Source of the DNA: Thermoflexus hugenholtzii JAD2
GTDB lineage: Bacteria; Chloroflexota; Anaerolineae; J036; Brachytrichaceae
Reading direction: 5' to 3'
Length of the DNA: 49,200 bases
Assembly: GCA_945877855.1 (NCBI GenBank)
Contig: CAMDWA010000011.1
Coordinates: 1-49,200 of the forward strand
Part shown: one piece after another, positions 33,170-40,950 of the stretch
How the letters are laid out: each line of letters opens with the position of its first letter
Position numbering within the stretch: the first letter of the stretch is position 1
Notes under the pieces: model-generated
The model's database searches: none
The model's input: only the letters and a program-made list of their open reading frames with translations
What the model was told of the DNA's origin: nothing
Translations under genes and position numbers: made by a program

Positions 33170-33206
33170 ATAGTGCAAGCGCAGTTGGGGACTGCGCTTG
33201 CACTAT
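33170..33206. repeat. Perfect hairpin between convergent kinase and amt genes
   Basis: ATAGTGCAAGCGCAGT (33170-33185) pairs perfectly with 33191-33206 around a TGGGG loop. It is 10 bp after the kinase stop. A bidirectional terminator is the simplest reading, although no strong T-tract follows on either strand. Confidence 0.7.
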
Positions 33207-33264
33207 CTCTTGGAAGAGACACATGAATGAGGATGCACCGCGGCTAGAACTGCCGCCACCCTCA

Positions 33265-34884
33265 TTATTTGGCGGGCAGACCACCAAATTTGCCGATGGA
33301 AGGACGCACGGGGCTGGGTGAGCCGGGGATGTTCATTTGGTCATCAAAATAACCATGCACACCCATTTCTGGAATATCCAAGCCGCCAATTTCGACTTCT
33401 GGCGATACCCGTAGCAGTTTTAGTTTGTGTAAGAGCTTGAAGAAGGCATAGGACAATACCCCTACCACCACAAGAACTGAGATTGCCTCTGCAAATTGGG
33501 CGAGTAATTGGTTGACCCCACCGCCATAAAATAAGCCGCGCACAGTGCCTGTCATGCCATTCCAGCCTGCGCTTGCTTCTAGCCCATTGGCAAACAAGCC
33601 AACCGAAATGACACCCCACAAGCCATTTACAAAATGCACCGGCACGGCCCCAACTGGGTCGTCGATTTTGGCTTTGTCGAGGGCAAAGGTGGCAAGACAA
33701 ACAATGACACCCGCAACCAACCCGATGACGGCTGAATCTATTGGGTTAACAAATGCACAAGGGGCAGTAATGGCAACCAACCCTGCAAGTAAGCCATTCA
33801 CCGACATAGCGGGATCTGGTTTTTTGCTGGGGCCAAAAAACCACATGTAGCACATGGCGGTACAACCGGCCACCGAGCCTGCCACCAAGGTGTTTACGGC
33901 GGCATTCGCGGCCAATTGCCCAAAAGTGCCGGTGAAGCCGAGCGATGACCCCGGGTTAAAACCGAACCAACCAAAGAACAAGATAATGGTGCCGAGGATG
34001 CCCAAGGGTAAGTTGTGGGCTGGCAGCGTGTTGGCGCTACCATCTTTGTTAAATTTGCCAATGCGTGGGCCAAGCACCAACGTGCCAGTGAGCGCTAATG
34101 TGCCGCCGATCATGTGCACGACACCAGACCCAGCAAAATCGACTGCGCCATTACCCAAACCAGCAATGCGCCCAAGGTTTTGCAACCAGCCGCCGCCCCA
34201 TACCCAGCCGCCAACCAGCGGGTAAATAAACATGCCAACAAACAACCCCATTAAACAAAACCCCGACCACTTGATGCGCTCGGCCATTGAGCCGGTGGGA
34301 ATGGTGGCTGCCGTGTCCATGAAGACCATTTGAAAGATAAAGAACGCCAAGATGCCGGTGTTTAGGCCAATGCCACTTAGGGCAAACCCACTGCCGCCCG
34401 CTAGGCCAAATTGCCCAATGGCAATTAATGGTGTGGCAAGCATCCCAGTCCAGTCACCTAGGGTTACGGGTGAATGTGCCCATTCGCCTGCAACAGCTCC
34501 GACTGTGGCGACTTCGGGCCATGAGAAATTGACACCACCGAACATAAGACCAAAGCCAGTTAACCAATAGCCGACTGCGCCGATGCAAAATACCATCATG
34601 TTCATGGCCATCGTGTGGGCTACGTTTTTGGCACGGGTAAAACCCGTTTCAACCAATGCAAACCCGGCTTGCATGAAGAAAATAAGAAAGCTAGCCAGCA
34701 ACATCCACATAATATTAAGCGCATTTTTAATTTCGCTTGCCGAAGCAGCTACATCTTCTAATTTTGGCGGTGGTGGGTCTGCGGCAAAGGTGAGTTGAAT
34801 GGCCCCGAAAAATAGGGCTAATGAGGCTAATGTGCCGACGCTGCGAAGCATAAATCGGAATAAGGAAAATGGTTTATGTGTCAT
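33265..34884 (-). CDS. amt: Ammonium transporter
   Basis: A 539-residue Amt/Mep/Rh channel from ATG 34884, preceded by a GGAGAG ribosome site. A signal peptide (to TFAADPPPP) is followed by 11 membrane segments. Diagnostic sequences: LASFLIFFMQAGFALVETG, KNVAHTMAMNMMVF, GSGFALSGIGLN, DFAGSGVVHMIGG and GAVPVHFVNGLWGVISVGLF with the twin histidines of the pore. The C-terminus is a long cytoplasmic tail ending in a Pro/Gly-rich segment. It imports ammonium for nitrogen assimilation. A GlnK gene, normally adjacent, is absent here. The long leader contains two terminator-like hairpins. Confidence 0.95.
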   Translation of the reverse strand: MTHKPFSLFRFMLRSVGTLASLALFFGAIQLTFAADPPPPKLEDVAASASEIKNALNIMWMLLASFLIFFMQAGFALVETGFTRAKNVAHTMAMNMMVFCIGAVGYWLTGFGLMFGGVNFSWPEVATVGAVAGEWAHSPVTLGDWTGMLATPLIAIGQFGLAGGSGFALSGIGLNTGILAFFIFQMVFMDTAATIPTGSMAERIKWSGFCLMGLFVGMFIYPLVGGWVWGGGWLQNLGRIAGLGNGAVDFAGSGVVHMIGGTLALTGTLVLGPRIGKFNKDGSANTLPAHNLPLGILGTIILFFGWFGFNPGSSLGFTGTFGQLAANAAVNTLVAGSVAGCTAMCYMWFFGPSKKPDPAMSVNGLLAGLVAITAPCAFVNPIDSAVIGLVAGVIVCLATFALDKAKIDDPVGAVPVHFVNGLWGVISVGLFANGLEASAGWNGMTGTVRGLFYGGGVNQLLAQFAEAISVLVVVGVLSYAFFKLLHKLKLLRVSPEVEIGGLDIPEMGVHGYFDDQMNIPGSPSPVRPSIGKFGGLPAK

Positions 34885-35413
34885 TGTTCTCTCCAAAAAA
34901 TTAAAAATTGGAACAAGGGGTCATGCGCTTAAGTTCCGATAGGTATTGCAATGCGCAATACGTTTTATTGAGGGCATCCCAAGGGGTGGGGGTGCGTCGT
35001 GGCACACTTTGGTTAAATTGTGATGTGTGGTGATGTGTTTGTGTTATGTCGCAAACTGATGTGATCCGATAAGCCCTCCTAAAACAAAATTGCCCCAGCC
35101 AATTTGGCCGGGGCAACATGGTCCCAAAATAATGACGAAAAAACACGCCGCCCCAGCAACATGGCTGGGGCGGCGTGGACCCGTCTATAAATTTGTGACT
35201 AAAAGTATAGCACACATTTGAATGGTTGTATTAATTGGATTATTAAATTTTTTATTTGTGTCACTTTGACGATATCCGCTTAAGAAAGGCGTATAGCCTC
35301 AAATCTGCGAAAACTTGTTTGCATTTACGAATGTGACCGTGCCAAGTTTTTACGATTAGGGGATGATAGTTATTTTGTGCGTAAAATTTTGTGGATTACG
35401 ACAATGATGAGAC
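34885..35413. other. 529-bp spacer with the amt leader and Nudix promoter region
   Basis: No supported gene. On the minus strand it is the 5' leader of amt and carries two tandem hairpins (35090-35177). The right part (35216-35413) is AT-rich, has no hairpin that I see, and must hold the promoter of the Nudix gene on the + strand. The 104-codon frame at 34901-35215 on the minus strand runs through the hairpins and has no recognisable coding character. Confidence 0.5.
35090..35177 (-). promoter_or_regulatory. Tandem terminator-like hairpins in the amt leader (attenuator candidate)
   Basis: Hairpin B, CACGCCGCCCCAGC (35144-35157) with 35164-35177, is perfect and on the minus strand is followed directly by six T residues (35143-35138). 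Hairpin A, TTGCCCCAGCC (35090-35100) with 35106-35116, has one wobble pair and is followed on the minus strand by ATTTTGTTTT. Both are oriented to stop transcription entering amt, 200-290 bases before its start. Each is preceded by a related GGGnCCA sequence, so they look like duplicates. No gene ends upstream in this direction. Confidence 0.65.
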
Positions 35414-35992
35414 ATGAAAAACCCAAATGTGCGGAATCTCAAGATTGATATTTTGTCGAATAACTGGTATGTGTTGCGTAAAGTCACTTTTGATTTTCAG
35501 AAGCGTAACGGCAAGTGGTTGACTCAAAGCCGTGAGGCCTATGATCGTGGGAATGGTGCAACAATATTGCTCTATAACAAAGTCCAACAGACCGTTATTT
35601 TGACCCGCCAATTTCGAATGCCGACGTATCTTAATGGTAATGCCAGTGGTATGTTAATCGAAGCCTGTGCCGGTTTACTCGATGCCGATGCCCCAGAAGA
35701 TTGCATTCGCCGCGAAGTAGCAGAAGAAACGGGTTATGTGATTAGCAATGTCAAAAAAGTATTTGAGGCGTATATGTCGCCGGGGTCTGTGACTGAGATT
35801 TTGTATTTTTTTGTGGCTGAATACACCAAAGATCATTTAACCAGCGAAGGCGGGGGGATTGATGGCGAAGATATTGAAGTGTTGGAATTGCCATTTTTGC
35901 AAGCGCTTGCCATGATTGAATCGGGCGAGATTCGGGATGCCAAAACCATGATGTTGCTGCAATATGCTCAAATTAAGCACTTGCTAGGTTGA
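35414..35992 (+). CDS. Nudix hydrolase, NudK-like
   Basis: A 192-residue Nudix enzyme. The Nudix helix region reads [22 protein letters not shown], with the R-E-x-x-E-E-x-G core intact. The flanking sequence [23 protein letters not shown] and the later [18 protein letters not shown] resemble GDP-mannose/ADP-sugar pyrophosphatases of the NudK/NudF type. It should hydrolyse a nucleoside diphosphate sugar. No Shine-Dalgarno. Stands alone. Confidence 0.88.
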   Translation: MKNPNVRNLKIDILSNNWYVLRKVTFDFQKRNGKWLTQSREAYDRGNGATILLYNKVQQTVILTRQFRMPTYLNGNASGMLIEACAGLLDADAPEDCIRREVAEETGYVISNVKKVFEAYMSPGSVTEILYFFVAEYTKDHLTSEGGGIDGEDIEVLELPFLQALAMIESGEIRDAKTMMLLQYAQIKHLLG

Positions 35993-36012
35993 GTCGCTGT
36001 TTCGCATAGGCA

Positions 36013-36717
36013 TTAAGTTAAGCAAATGAATACTTCATTATGCCCAACTATGACACCATCGCTGCGGGTGATGAATAATTCAAATTTATATTGTCCTGTG
36101 CCCAATTCTTTTAAATTAAACGTGTAGTTGCCATTGCCATTGACTGGCTTGCTAAAGCCCTTGTTGCCTTTGGGGCCACAATTGGCGATTTGGCTGCTGG
36201 GGTCGGCGGCCAAACGAATGGCATTGATGCCATACACATTCCATTCCAGCGTCATCCATTTGTCAGTGCCAGCCGCAAAGCGTTGCACGGGTGGGGCATG
36301 AGGCACATTTACCCAATTCAGATCTTCGGCTACACAAAATTTATACGGGCCATTGCCGCCTTTATCTCGATAATTGGGGTCACTCGGCAGACAATCACCA
36401 TAGGGGACGGGTGTAGGGTAAGACGGTTTTGGGGATGAAATATTGCCGGAGGGTGGCGTTGGTGTCGCTATCGGTGGTTTTGGGGTGTGGGTTGCGGTGG
36501 GTAATGGGGTTTTAGTTGGCGTGGCTGTTGGGGCTTTTGTTGGTGTGGCGGTGGGTTTATCGCGGTAATAAAGTAGAGGGAAATAGACGTTGACCAAATC
36601 GGCGTCATCTGCATCTAGATGTCTGTTTGGGGCAAACGTCATACACAGCATCAAAATAAATATGGTTGTCACAAAGGGCCAGTGTGATGTTGTCTTCATT
36701 GTTGTAACGTAACTCAT
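36013..36717 (-). CDS. Secreted or membrane-anchored protein with Pro/Thr linker
   Basis: A 234-residue protein from ATG 36717 (ATG 36699 also possible). A signal or anchor segment (VTTIFILMLCMTFA) leads to a PTATPTK-type linker of about 50 residues, then a C-terminal domain of about 130 residues with four cysteines (GDCLPSD, KFCVAED, NCGPKG, FICLT). It contains a strand pattern WMTLEWNVYGINAIRLAAD and TGQYKFELFITRSDG, suggesting an immunoglobulin-like beta sandwich. Similar linkers are typical of Chloroflexota exported proteins. The function is unknown. Divergent from tctC, with a perfect palindrome between them. Confidence 0.7.
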   Translation of the reverse strand: MSYVTTMKTTSHWPFVTTIFILMLCMTFAPNRHLDADDADLVNVYFPLLYYRDKPTATPTKAPTATPTKTPLPTATHTPKPPIATPTPPSGNISSPKPSYPTPVPYGDCLPSDPNYRDKGGNGPYKFCVAEDLNWVNVPHAPPVQRFAAGTDKWMTLEWNVYGINAIRLAADPSSQIANCGPKGNKGFSKPVNGNGNYTFNLKELGTGQYKFELFITRSDGVIVGHNEVFICLT

Positions 36718-36775
36718 GATAGCACTGCGCGTAGCGGGCAAGTTGATAGCGCAAAGCGCTAAAAGATGAAGGGCT

Positions 36776-36827
36776 ATTTCACTATCAATCCTCAAAATGC
36801 GTGGTTTTTGAGGATTGATAGTGAAAT
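36776..36827. repeat. Perfect palindrome between a secreted-protein gene and tctC
   Basis: ATTTCACTATCAATCCTCAAAA (36776-36797) pairs perfectly with 36806-36827 around an 8-nt loop. The outer part TTTCACTAT/ATAGTGAAA recalls the ATCACTAT/ATAGTGAT arms of the 142-bp elements. It lies about 100 bp before the tctC start and may act as an operator for the divergent pair or be another palindrome insertion. Confidence 0.75.
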
Positions 36828-36928
36828 TGGCAAAACCTTTTAAAATTATTTATGAGAAATTTATAAATATATGGGTTTTTCCGATTAAAATGGCTGCCAT
36901 TTTTGATAAAAAGAGGAAGATACACAAT

Positions 36929-37918
36929 ATGAAATTTCATTACAAACCTATTTTGATGACTGCGGTTACTGCTGCTATGGCAATTACTGCATGTGCTGCC
37001 CCAGCCCCACAAGCTGCGAACTACCCTTCTAAAAACCTAACCATCTTGGCCCCAGCCAACCCGGGCGGCGGTTGGGATCAAACCTCACGTTTGATGCAAA
37101 AGACGTTGAGTGAAGAAAAAATTGTGAGTGTGCCGGTTGAGGTGGTCAATAAAGGTGGCGCGGCTGGCACGATTGGCTTGGCTGAATTTGTCACTAAGAA
37201 CAAGGGTGACACCCACACTATTATGACGATGGGCGGTGTGATGGTGGGTGGTATCCACTTAAACAAAAGCCCAGTGAATTTGAAAGAAACTGTGCCTTTG
37301 GCTCGACTCACTGGTGAATATTCAGTGATTGCTGTGCCAGCCAACAGCAAATTCACAACTTTAAAAGAGTTAATGGATGCCTATAAGGCTGACCCCAAGA
37401 GTGTGGTATGGGGTGGTGGTAGCGCTGGTGGCACCGATCATGTATTGATTGGCTTGTTGAGCAAGGCCGTTGGCGTTAGCGGCGACAAAATCAACTATGT
37501 TGGTTATGCTGGCGGTGGCGAGGCGATTGCGGCTGTGATCGGTGGGCAAGTGACTGCCGGCGTTAGCGGTTTTACTGAGTGGAGTGAGCAAGTCAAGGCT
37601 GGCAAAATGCGTTTCTTGGCAATCAGCAGTGAAAAGAAATTGCCGGGCGATTCAACCCCCACCATTAAAGAGGCAGGCTATGATGTCACCATCAGCAACT
37701 GGCGTGGCGTGGTGGCTGCCCCGGGCACCGATGCTGCGACTCAAAAAGCCATGATCGACATGCTCAGCAAGATGCGTGAATCAAAGTCTTGGAAAGAAGC
37801 CTTGGTGAAGAACAACTGGGATGACTTGTTTTTGACCGGTGAGGCTTATGGCAAATTTATTGAGTCTGAAGATAAAGTATTCAAGGATGTCTTGACTACG
37901 ATTGGCGTGCTCAAATAA
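36929..37918 (+). CDS. tctC: Tripartite tricarboxylate transporter substrate-binding lipoprotein
   Basis: A 329-residue Bug/TctC family binding protein from ATG 36929, preceded by AGAGGAAGA. The lipoprotein signal is MKFHYKPILMTAVTAAMA followed by ITAC. The mature domain has the ligand-binding loop LAPANPGGGWDQTSRL and VVNKGGAAGTIGL, typical of the family, and ends TTIGVLK. It captures a carboxylate (citrate, tricarballylate or similar) for TctAB. It is the first gene of tctCBA. The open frame could start upstream at 36815, but that part crosses a palindrome arm. Confidence 0.92.
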   Translation: MKFHYKPILMTAVTAAMAITACAAPAPQAANYPSKNLTILAPANPGGGWDQTSRLMQKTLSEEKIVSVPVEVVNKGGAAGTIGLAEFVTKNKGDTHTIMTMGGVMVGGIHLNKSPVNLKETVPLARLTGEYSVIAVPANSKFTTLKELMDAYKADPKSVVWGGGSAGGTDHVLIGLLSKAVGVSGDKINYVGYAGGGEAIAAVIGGQVTAGVSGFTEWSEQVKAGKMRFLAISSEKKLPGDSTPTIKEAGYDVTISNWRGVVAAPGTDAATQKAMIDMLSKMRESKSWKEALVKNNWDDLFLTGEAYGKFIESEDKVFKDVLTTIGVLK

Positions 37919-37922
37919 TTTA

Positions 37923-38002
37923 AAAAGTGCAAAGTGCAAAGAATAAAGGGTAAAGTATCACATTCGCTACTTTACCCTTTGTTCTTTGCACTTTGCACTT
38001 TT
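37923..38002. repeat. Inverted heptamer array between tctC and tctB
   Basis: The arm 37923-37957 is built of 7-bp units AAGTGCA, AAGTGCA, AAGAATA, AAGGGTA, AAGTA, and pairs with 37968-38002 with one wobble in 35 bp around a 10-base loop. It fills the 93-bp gap within the tctCBA operon and would lower tctBA expression relative to tctC if it acts as a terminator or RNA-stability element. The unit contains no stop codon. Confidence 0.85.
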
Positions 38003-38011
38003 CTATTTTTT

Positions 38012-38449
38012 ATGAAGAATGATTTTCGCGTTGCTATTTTTATTATCGTTCTAGGCGTGCTTTATTTGTTAGGGGCCAATATGATTAACCAAGCAGGGAG
38101 TAGTGCGACGGTTGGCCCACGTGCTTTCCCAATTGGCATTGGTATATTGATGGTATTAAGCGGGGTATGGTTGGCGATTTCGACCCGTAACAAACAACAG
38201 GCCGGTTTGCCTCAAGATGAGTTAGAAGTTGTGGATTGGCGCACATTTGGCATGTCGGCTGCATTATTATTTTTTTATGCCATTGCGCAACCGATTATTG
38301 GCTTTTTGATTGTAACCCCGCTGCTTGTTTATGGCCAAATATGGATTTTTGGCAGTCGTCACTATAAGCGCGATATCGCCGTTTCGATCTTGTTGCCTTT
38401 ATTGGTATATATTGCGTTTAACTATGCTTTGCGAATTAAGTTAGGTTAG
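38012..38449 (+). CDS. tctB: Tripartite tricarboxylate transporter small membrane subunit
   Basis: A 145-residue protein from ATG 38012 with four membrane segments (VAIFIIVLGVLYLL, FPIGIGILMVLSGVWLAI, MSAALLFFYAIAQPIIGFLI, AVSILLPLLVYIAFNYAL) and the motif GPRAFPIGIG of DUF1468/TctB. It is the small subunit of the transporter. The open frame extends upstream through the heptamer hairpin and that part is unlikely. No Shine-Dalgarno, only a T-rich leader. Confidence 0.88.
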   Translation: MKNDFRVAIFIIVLGVLYLLGANMINQAGSSATVGPRAFPIGIGILMVLSGVWLAISTRNKQQAGLPQDELEVVDWRTFGMSAALLFFYAIAQPIIGFLIVTPLLVYGQIWIFGSRHYKRDIAVSILLPLLVYIAFNYALRIKLG

Positions 38450-38479
38450 ATCAAACTTTAATTTTTTGTTATTTTAATA

Positions 38480-39967
38480 ATGGACATTTTTTCTAATCTT
38501 ATTGCCGGATTTGGCACTGCGCTGACTCCTGAAAATCTGTTATTTGGTTTAATTGGTGTGGTGCTTGGCACTGCAATTGGTGTATTACCGGGCATCGGCC
38601 CAGCGTTGACCATTTCGTTGTTATTGCCGTTAACCTTTGGGCTTAACCCAACCAGCGCTTTTATTATGTTTGGCGGCATCTATTATGGTGCGATGTATGG
38701 TGGCAGCACCACCAGTATTTTGGTGAAAACACCGGGCGAAAGCGCCAGTGTTGTGACAGCGCTTGAGGGTTATGAGATGGCGCGTCGTGGGCGGGGTGGG
38801 GCGGCCTTAGCCACAGCGGCGATTGGTTCATTTGTGGCTGGCACCATTGCCACCATTGGCCTCATGTTATTGGCACGGGTTTTAGCCGATTTTGCGGTGC
38901 TGATCGGGGCACCCGAATATTTTGGCATTATGTTATTGGCCTTAACCGCAGTAACTGGGTTGGGTGGTGATAGCGCCCCCAAGGCTATGTTCGCTACTGT
39001 GCTTGGCCTTGGCATCAGCATGATCGGTATCGATTTGCAAACCGGTCAGGCCCGTTTTACCTTTGGGGTTCCAGAGCTGTTAAACGGGGTCGAAGTTGTC
39101 GCGGCAGCGGTTGGGTTATTTGCGGTAGGCGAAGTATTGTGGAACGCGGGCACGGGCAAGAATAGCCAAGACGAGGTAATTAAAACCATCGGCACACTGA
39201 TGATGAATCGTGATGAATGGCGGCGTAGTATCCCAAGTTGGATACGTGGTAGCATTTTGGGATTTATTGTGGGTGTTTTGCCGGGTGCTGGTGCAACTGT
39301 TGCGACCTTTCTCAGCTATAACCTCGAAAAGCGCAGTTCAAAAACCCCAGAAGAATTTGGCAAAGGCTCAATTGAAGGGGTGGCTGGCCCAGAGGCTGCC
39401 AATAATGCGGCGGCAGGCGGTGCAATGGTTCCATTATTGGCGCTTGGCATCCCCGGCTCTGGCACAACTGCCGTGATGTTGGCTGCGCTGCAACAATATG
39501 GCCTTAACCCCGGCCCTTTGTTTTTTGACAAAAACCCCACCTTGGTGTGGGGCCTGATTGCCAGTTTGTATATTGGCAATTTGCTGCTCTTGATCTTAAA
39601 CTTGCCGCTGGTCGGTTTGTGGGTCAAGATGCTCGATATCCCCAAGCCTCTTTTGTTTTCAGGCATTTTGATGTTTGCCTTGGTCGGGGTGTTGGCGCAA
39701 AATGGCGGCACTGTCGATATGCTCATTTTGATCGCGCTTGGTCTCATCGCTTTCTTTATGACACGGCATGGCATTCCCATCGCTCCCGCTATTTTGGGGG
39801 TGGTAATGGGGCCACTGGTCGAGCAAGAATTTCGGCGTGCGCTTTCGATTGGGCGCGGCGACCCCACTATTTTCTTTCAACGCCCAATGGCCGCAGCTAT
39901 GCTTGCTTTGTGTGTCATTGCGGTGCTGGTTCCCATTATCGCTTCTCGGCGTAAAAAGAGCGCGTAG
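38480..39967 (+). CDS. tctA: Tripartite tricarboxylate transporter large membrane subunit
   Basis: A 495-residue permease with about 11-12 membrane segments. The family signatures GTAIGVLPGIGPALTISLLLP and its second-half counterpart GVLPGAGATVATFLSYNLEK are present, as is the loop MYGGSTTSILVKTPGE and ALGIPGSGTTAVMLAALQQY. It forms the translocation path for the carboxylate delivered by TctC. Its TAG stop is followed at once by a GATAGTT heptamer array. Confidence 0.93.
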   Translation: MDIFSNLIAGFGTALTPENLLFGLIGVVLGTAIGVLPGIGPALTISLLLPLTFGLNPTSAFIMFGGIYYGAMYGGSTTSILVKTPGESASVVTALEGYEMARRGRGGAALATAAIGSFVAGTIATIGLMLLARVLADFAVLIGAPEYFGIMLLALTAVTGLGGDSAPKAMFATVLGLGISMIGIDLQTGQARFTFGVPELLNGVEVVAAAVGLFAVGEVLWNAGTGKNSQDEVIKTIGTLMMNRDEWRRSIPSWIRGSILGFIVGVLPGAGATVATFLSYNLEKRSSKTPEEFGKGSIEGVAGPEAANNAAAGGAMVPLLALGIPGSGTTAVMLAALQQYGLNPGPLFFDKNPTLVWGLIASLYIGNLLLLILNLPLVGLWVKMLDIPKPLLFSGILMFALVGVLAQNGGTVDMLILIALGLIAFFMTRHGIPIAPAILGVVMGPLVEQEFRRALSIGRGDPTIFFQRPMAAAMLALCVIAVLVPIIASRRKKSA

Positions 39968-40049
39968 GATAGTTGATAGTTGATAGTTGATAGTTAATGG
40001 TAATACTATCACTATCAAACTATTACTATCAACTATTACTATCAACTCT
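39968..40049. repeat. Inverted heptamer array between convergent tctA and lyase genes
   Basis: Four tandem GATAGTT units (39968-39995) directly follow the tctA stop. A mirrored array of ACTATCA/ACTATTA units (about 40005-40049) follows. The TGA stop of the lyase on the minus strand is inside the mirrored array (a GTTGATA unit). The entire 74-bp gap is array; both gene 3' ends are therefore set by it. Confidence 0.85.
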
Positions 40050-40896
40050 TATACTTTCGCTCAATTTCCTCAAATTCTGGCAACCCTACCAACTGTTGGC
40101 GGTCAGCCCAACTGAGCATGTGCGGCACAATCGGCGCACTCGATTTTTCAGACTTGAGTGTTTGTAACGCCGCTAAGGTGGCTTTGGCGGCCACCCGATT
40201 CAGCAAGCTGGGGTGAATAACAATCTTATAGCCAAATGCGGCCAACTCAGCGTGACTAAATAGCGGTGTTTTTGCGCCCTCGACCATATTAAACAGCATT
40301 GGCTTATCAATTAATTGGGGTAATTGGCTGATTTGTTCGAATGTTGTTGGCGCATCAACAAAAATCACATCGGCTCCTGTCTCAGCATACAAACGCGCCC
40401 GTCGCACTGCCTCATCAAAGCCATGCGTGGCAAGGGCATCGGTGCGGGCGATGATGACAAAATTGGGGTCGCGTCTAGCATCAAGCGCCGCCCGCAGTTT
40501 CTGCACATATTCTTCTGCCGAGATCACATCTTTGCCATTAAAATGCCCGCAGCGTTTGGGCATCACTTGGTCTTCAATGTGCATAGCCGCCACGCCCGCC
40601 CGCTCATAGGCCCGCACGGCGCGTTGCACATTTAGCACATTGCCAAAGCCATTGTCGGCGTCAGCGATCACTGGCAGCGTTGTTGCCTCACAAATGCGGC
40701 TGATCTGATCGACCATCTCTGTCATCGTCGTCAACCCCAAATCGGGCACACCCAGCAACGAATTGGCGATGCCCGCCCCACTGATATAAATCGTCTCAAA
40801 GCCCGTCGATTGCACCATTCGGGCCATATAGGCATCACTCACGCCGGGGGCCACGATCAGGCCCGGCGCGTTTAGTTGTTGGCGAAATGTGTTCAT
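40042..40896 (-). CDS. Isocitrate lyase/PEP mutase-family carbon-carbon lyase
   Basis: A 284-residue TIM-barrel enzyme. Signature K114-R-C-G-H118 (KRCGHFNG) is the catalytic loop of the family, with DADNGFGN (79-86) binding Mg, IEDQ (108-110) and ARTDA. It lacks the long insert of true isocitrate lyases and matches methylisocitrate lyase, oxaloacetate hydrolase/decarboxylase or phosphonate mutases. The convergent tctCBA genes suggest a di- or tricarboxylate substrate (inference). The C-terminus ...EIERKYKS ends within the heptamer array. Confidence 0.88.
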   Translation of the reverse strand: MNTFRQQLNAPGLIVAPGVSDAYMARMVQSTGFETIYISGAGIANSLLGVPDLGLTTMTEMVDQISRICEATTLPVIADADNGFGNVLNVQRAVRAYERAGVAAMHIEDQVMPKRCGHFNGKDVISAEEYVQKLRAALDARRDPNFVIIARTDALATHGFDEAVRRARLYAETGADVIFVDAPTTFEQISQLPQLIDKPMLFNMVEGAKTPLFSHAELAAFGYKIVIHPSLLNRVAAKATLAALQTLKSEKSSAPIVPHMLSWADRQQLVGLPEFEEIERKYKS

Positions 40897-40903
40897 AAAT
40901 TAT

Positions 40904-40950
40904 AGCCATGAGCCATGAGCTTCAAGGCTCAAAGCTCATGGCTCATGGCT
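40904..40950. repeat. Inverted heptamer array between recN and the lyase gene
   Basis: AGCCATGAGCCATGAGCTT (40904-40922) pairs perfectly with 40932-40950 around a nine-base loop; the unit is GCCATGA. The TGA stop of recN (minus strand, 40943-40945) lies in a unit. The array occupies the entire 46-bp gap up to eight bases before the lyase start. Confidence 0.85.

Noticed and set aside
34901-35215. 104-codon minus-strand frame upstream of amt
   Set aside because: It crosses both GC-rich hairpins; the composition follows the hairpins and no family is recognisable.
36815-36928. 38-codon N-terminal extension of TctC
   Set aside because: It begins in a palindrome arm and would bury the lipoprotein signal peptide; ATG 36929 has a ribosome site.
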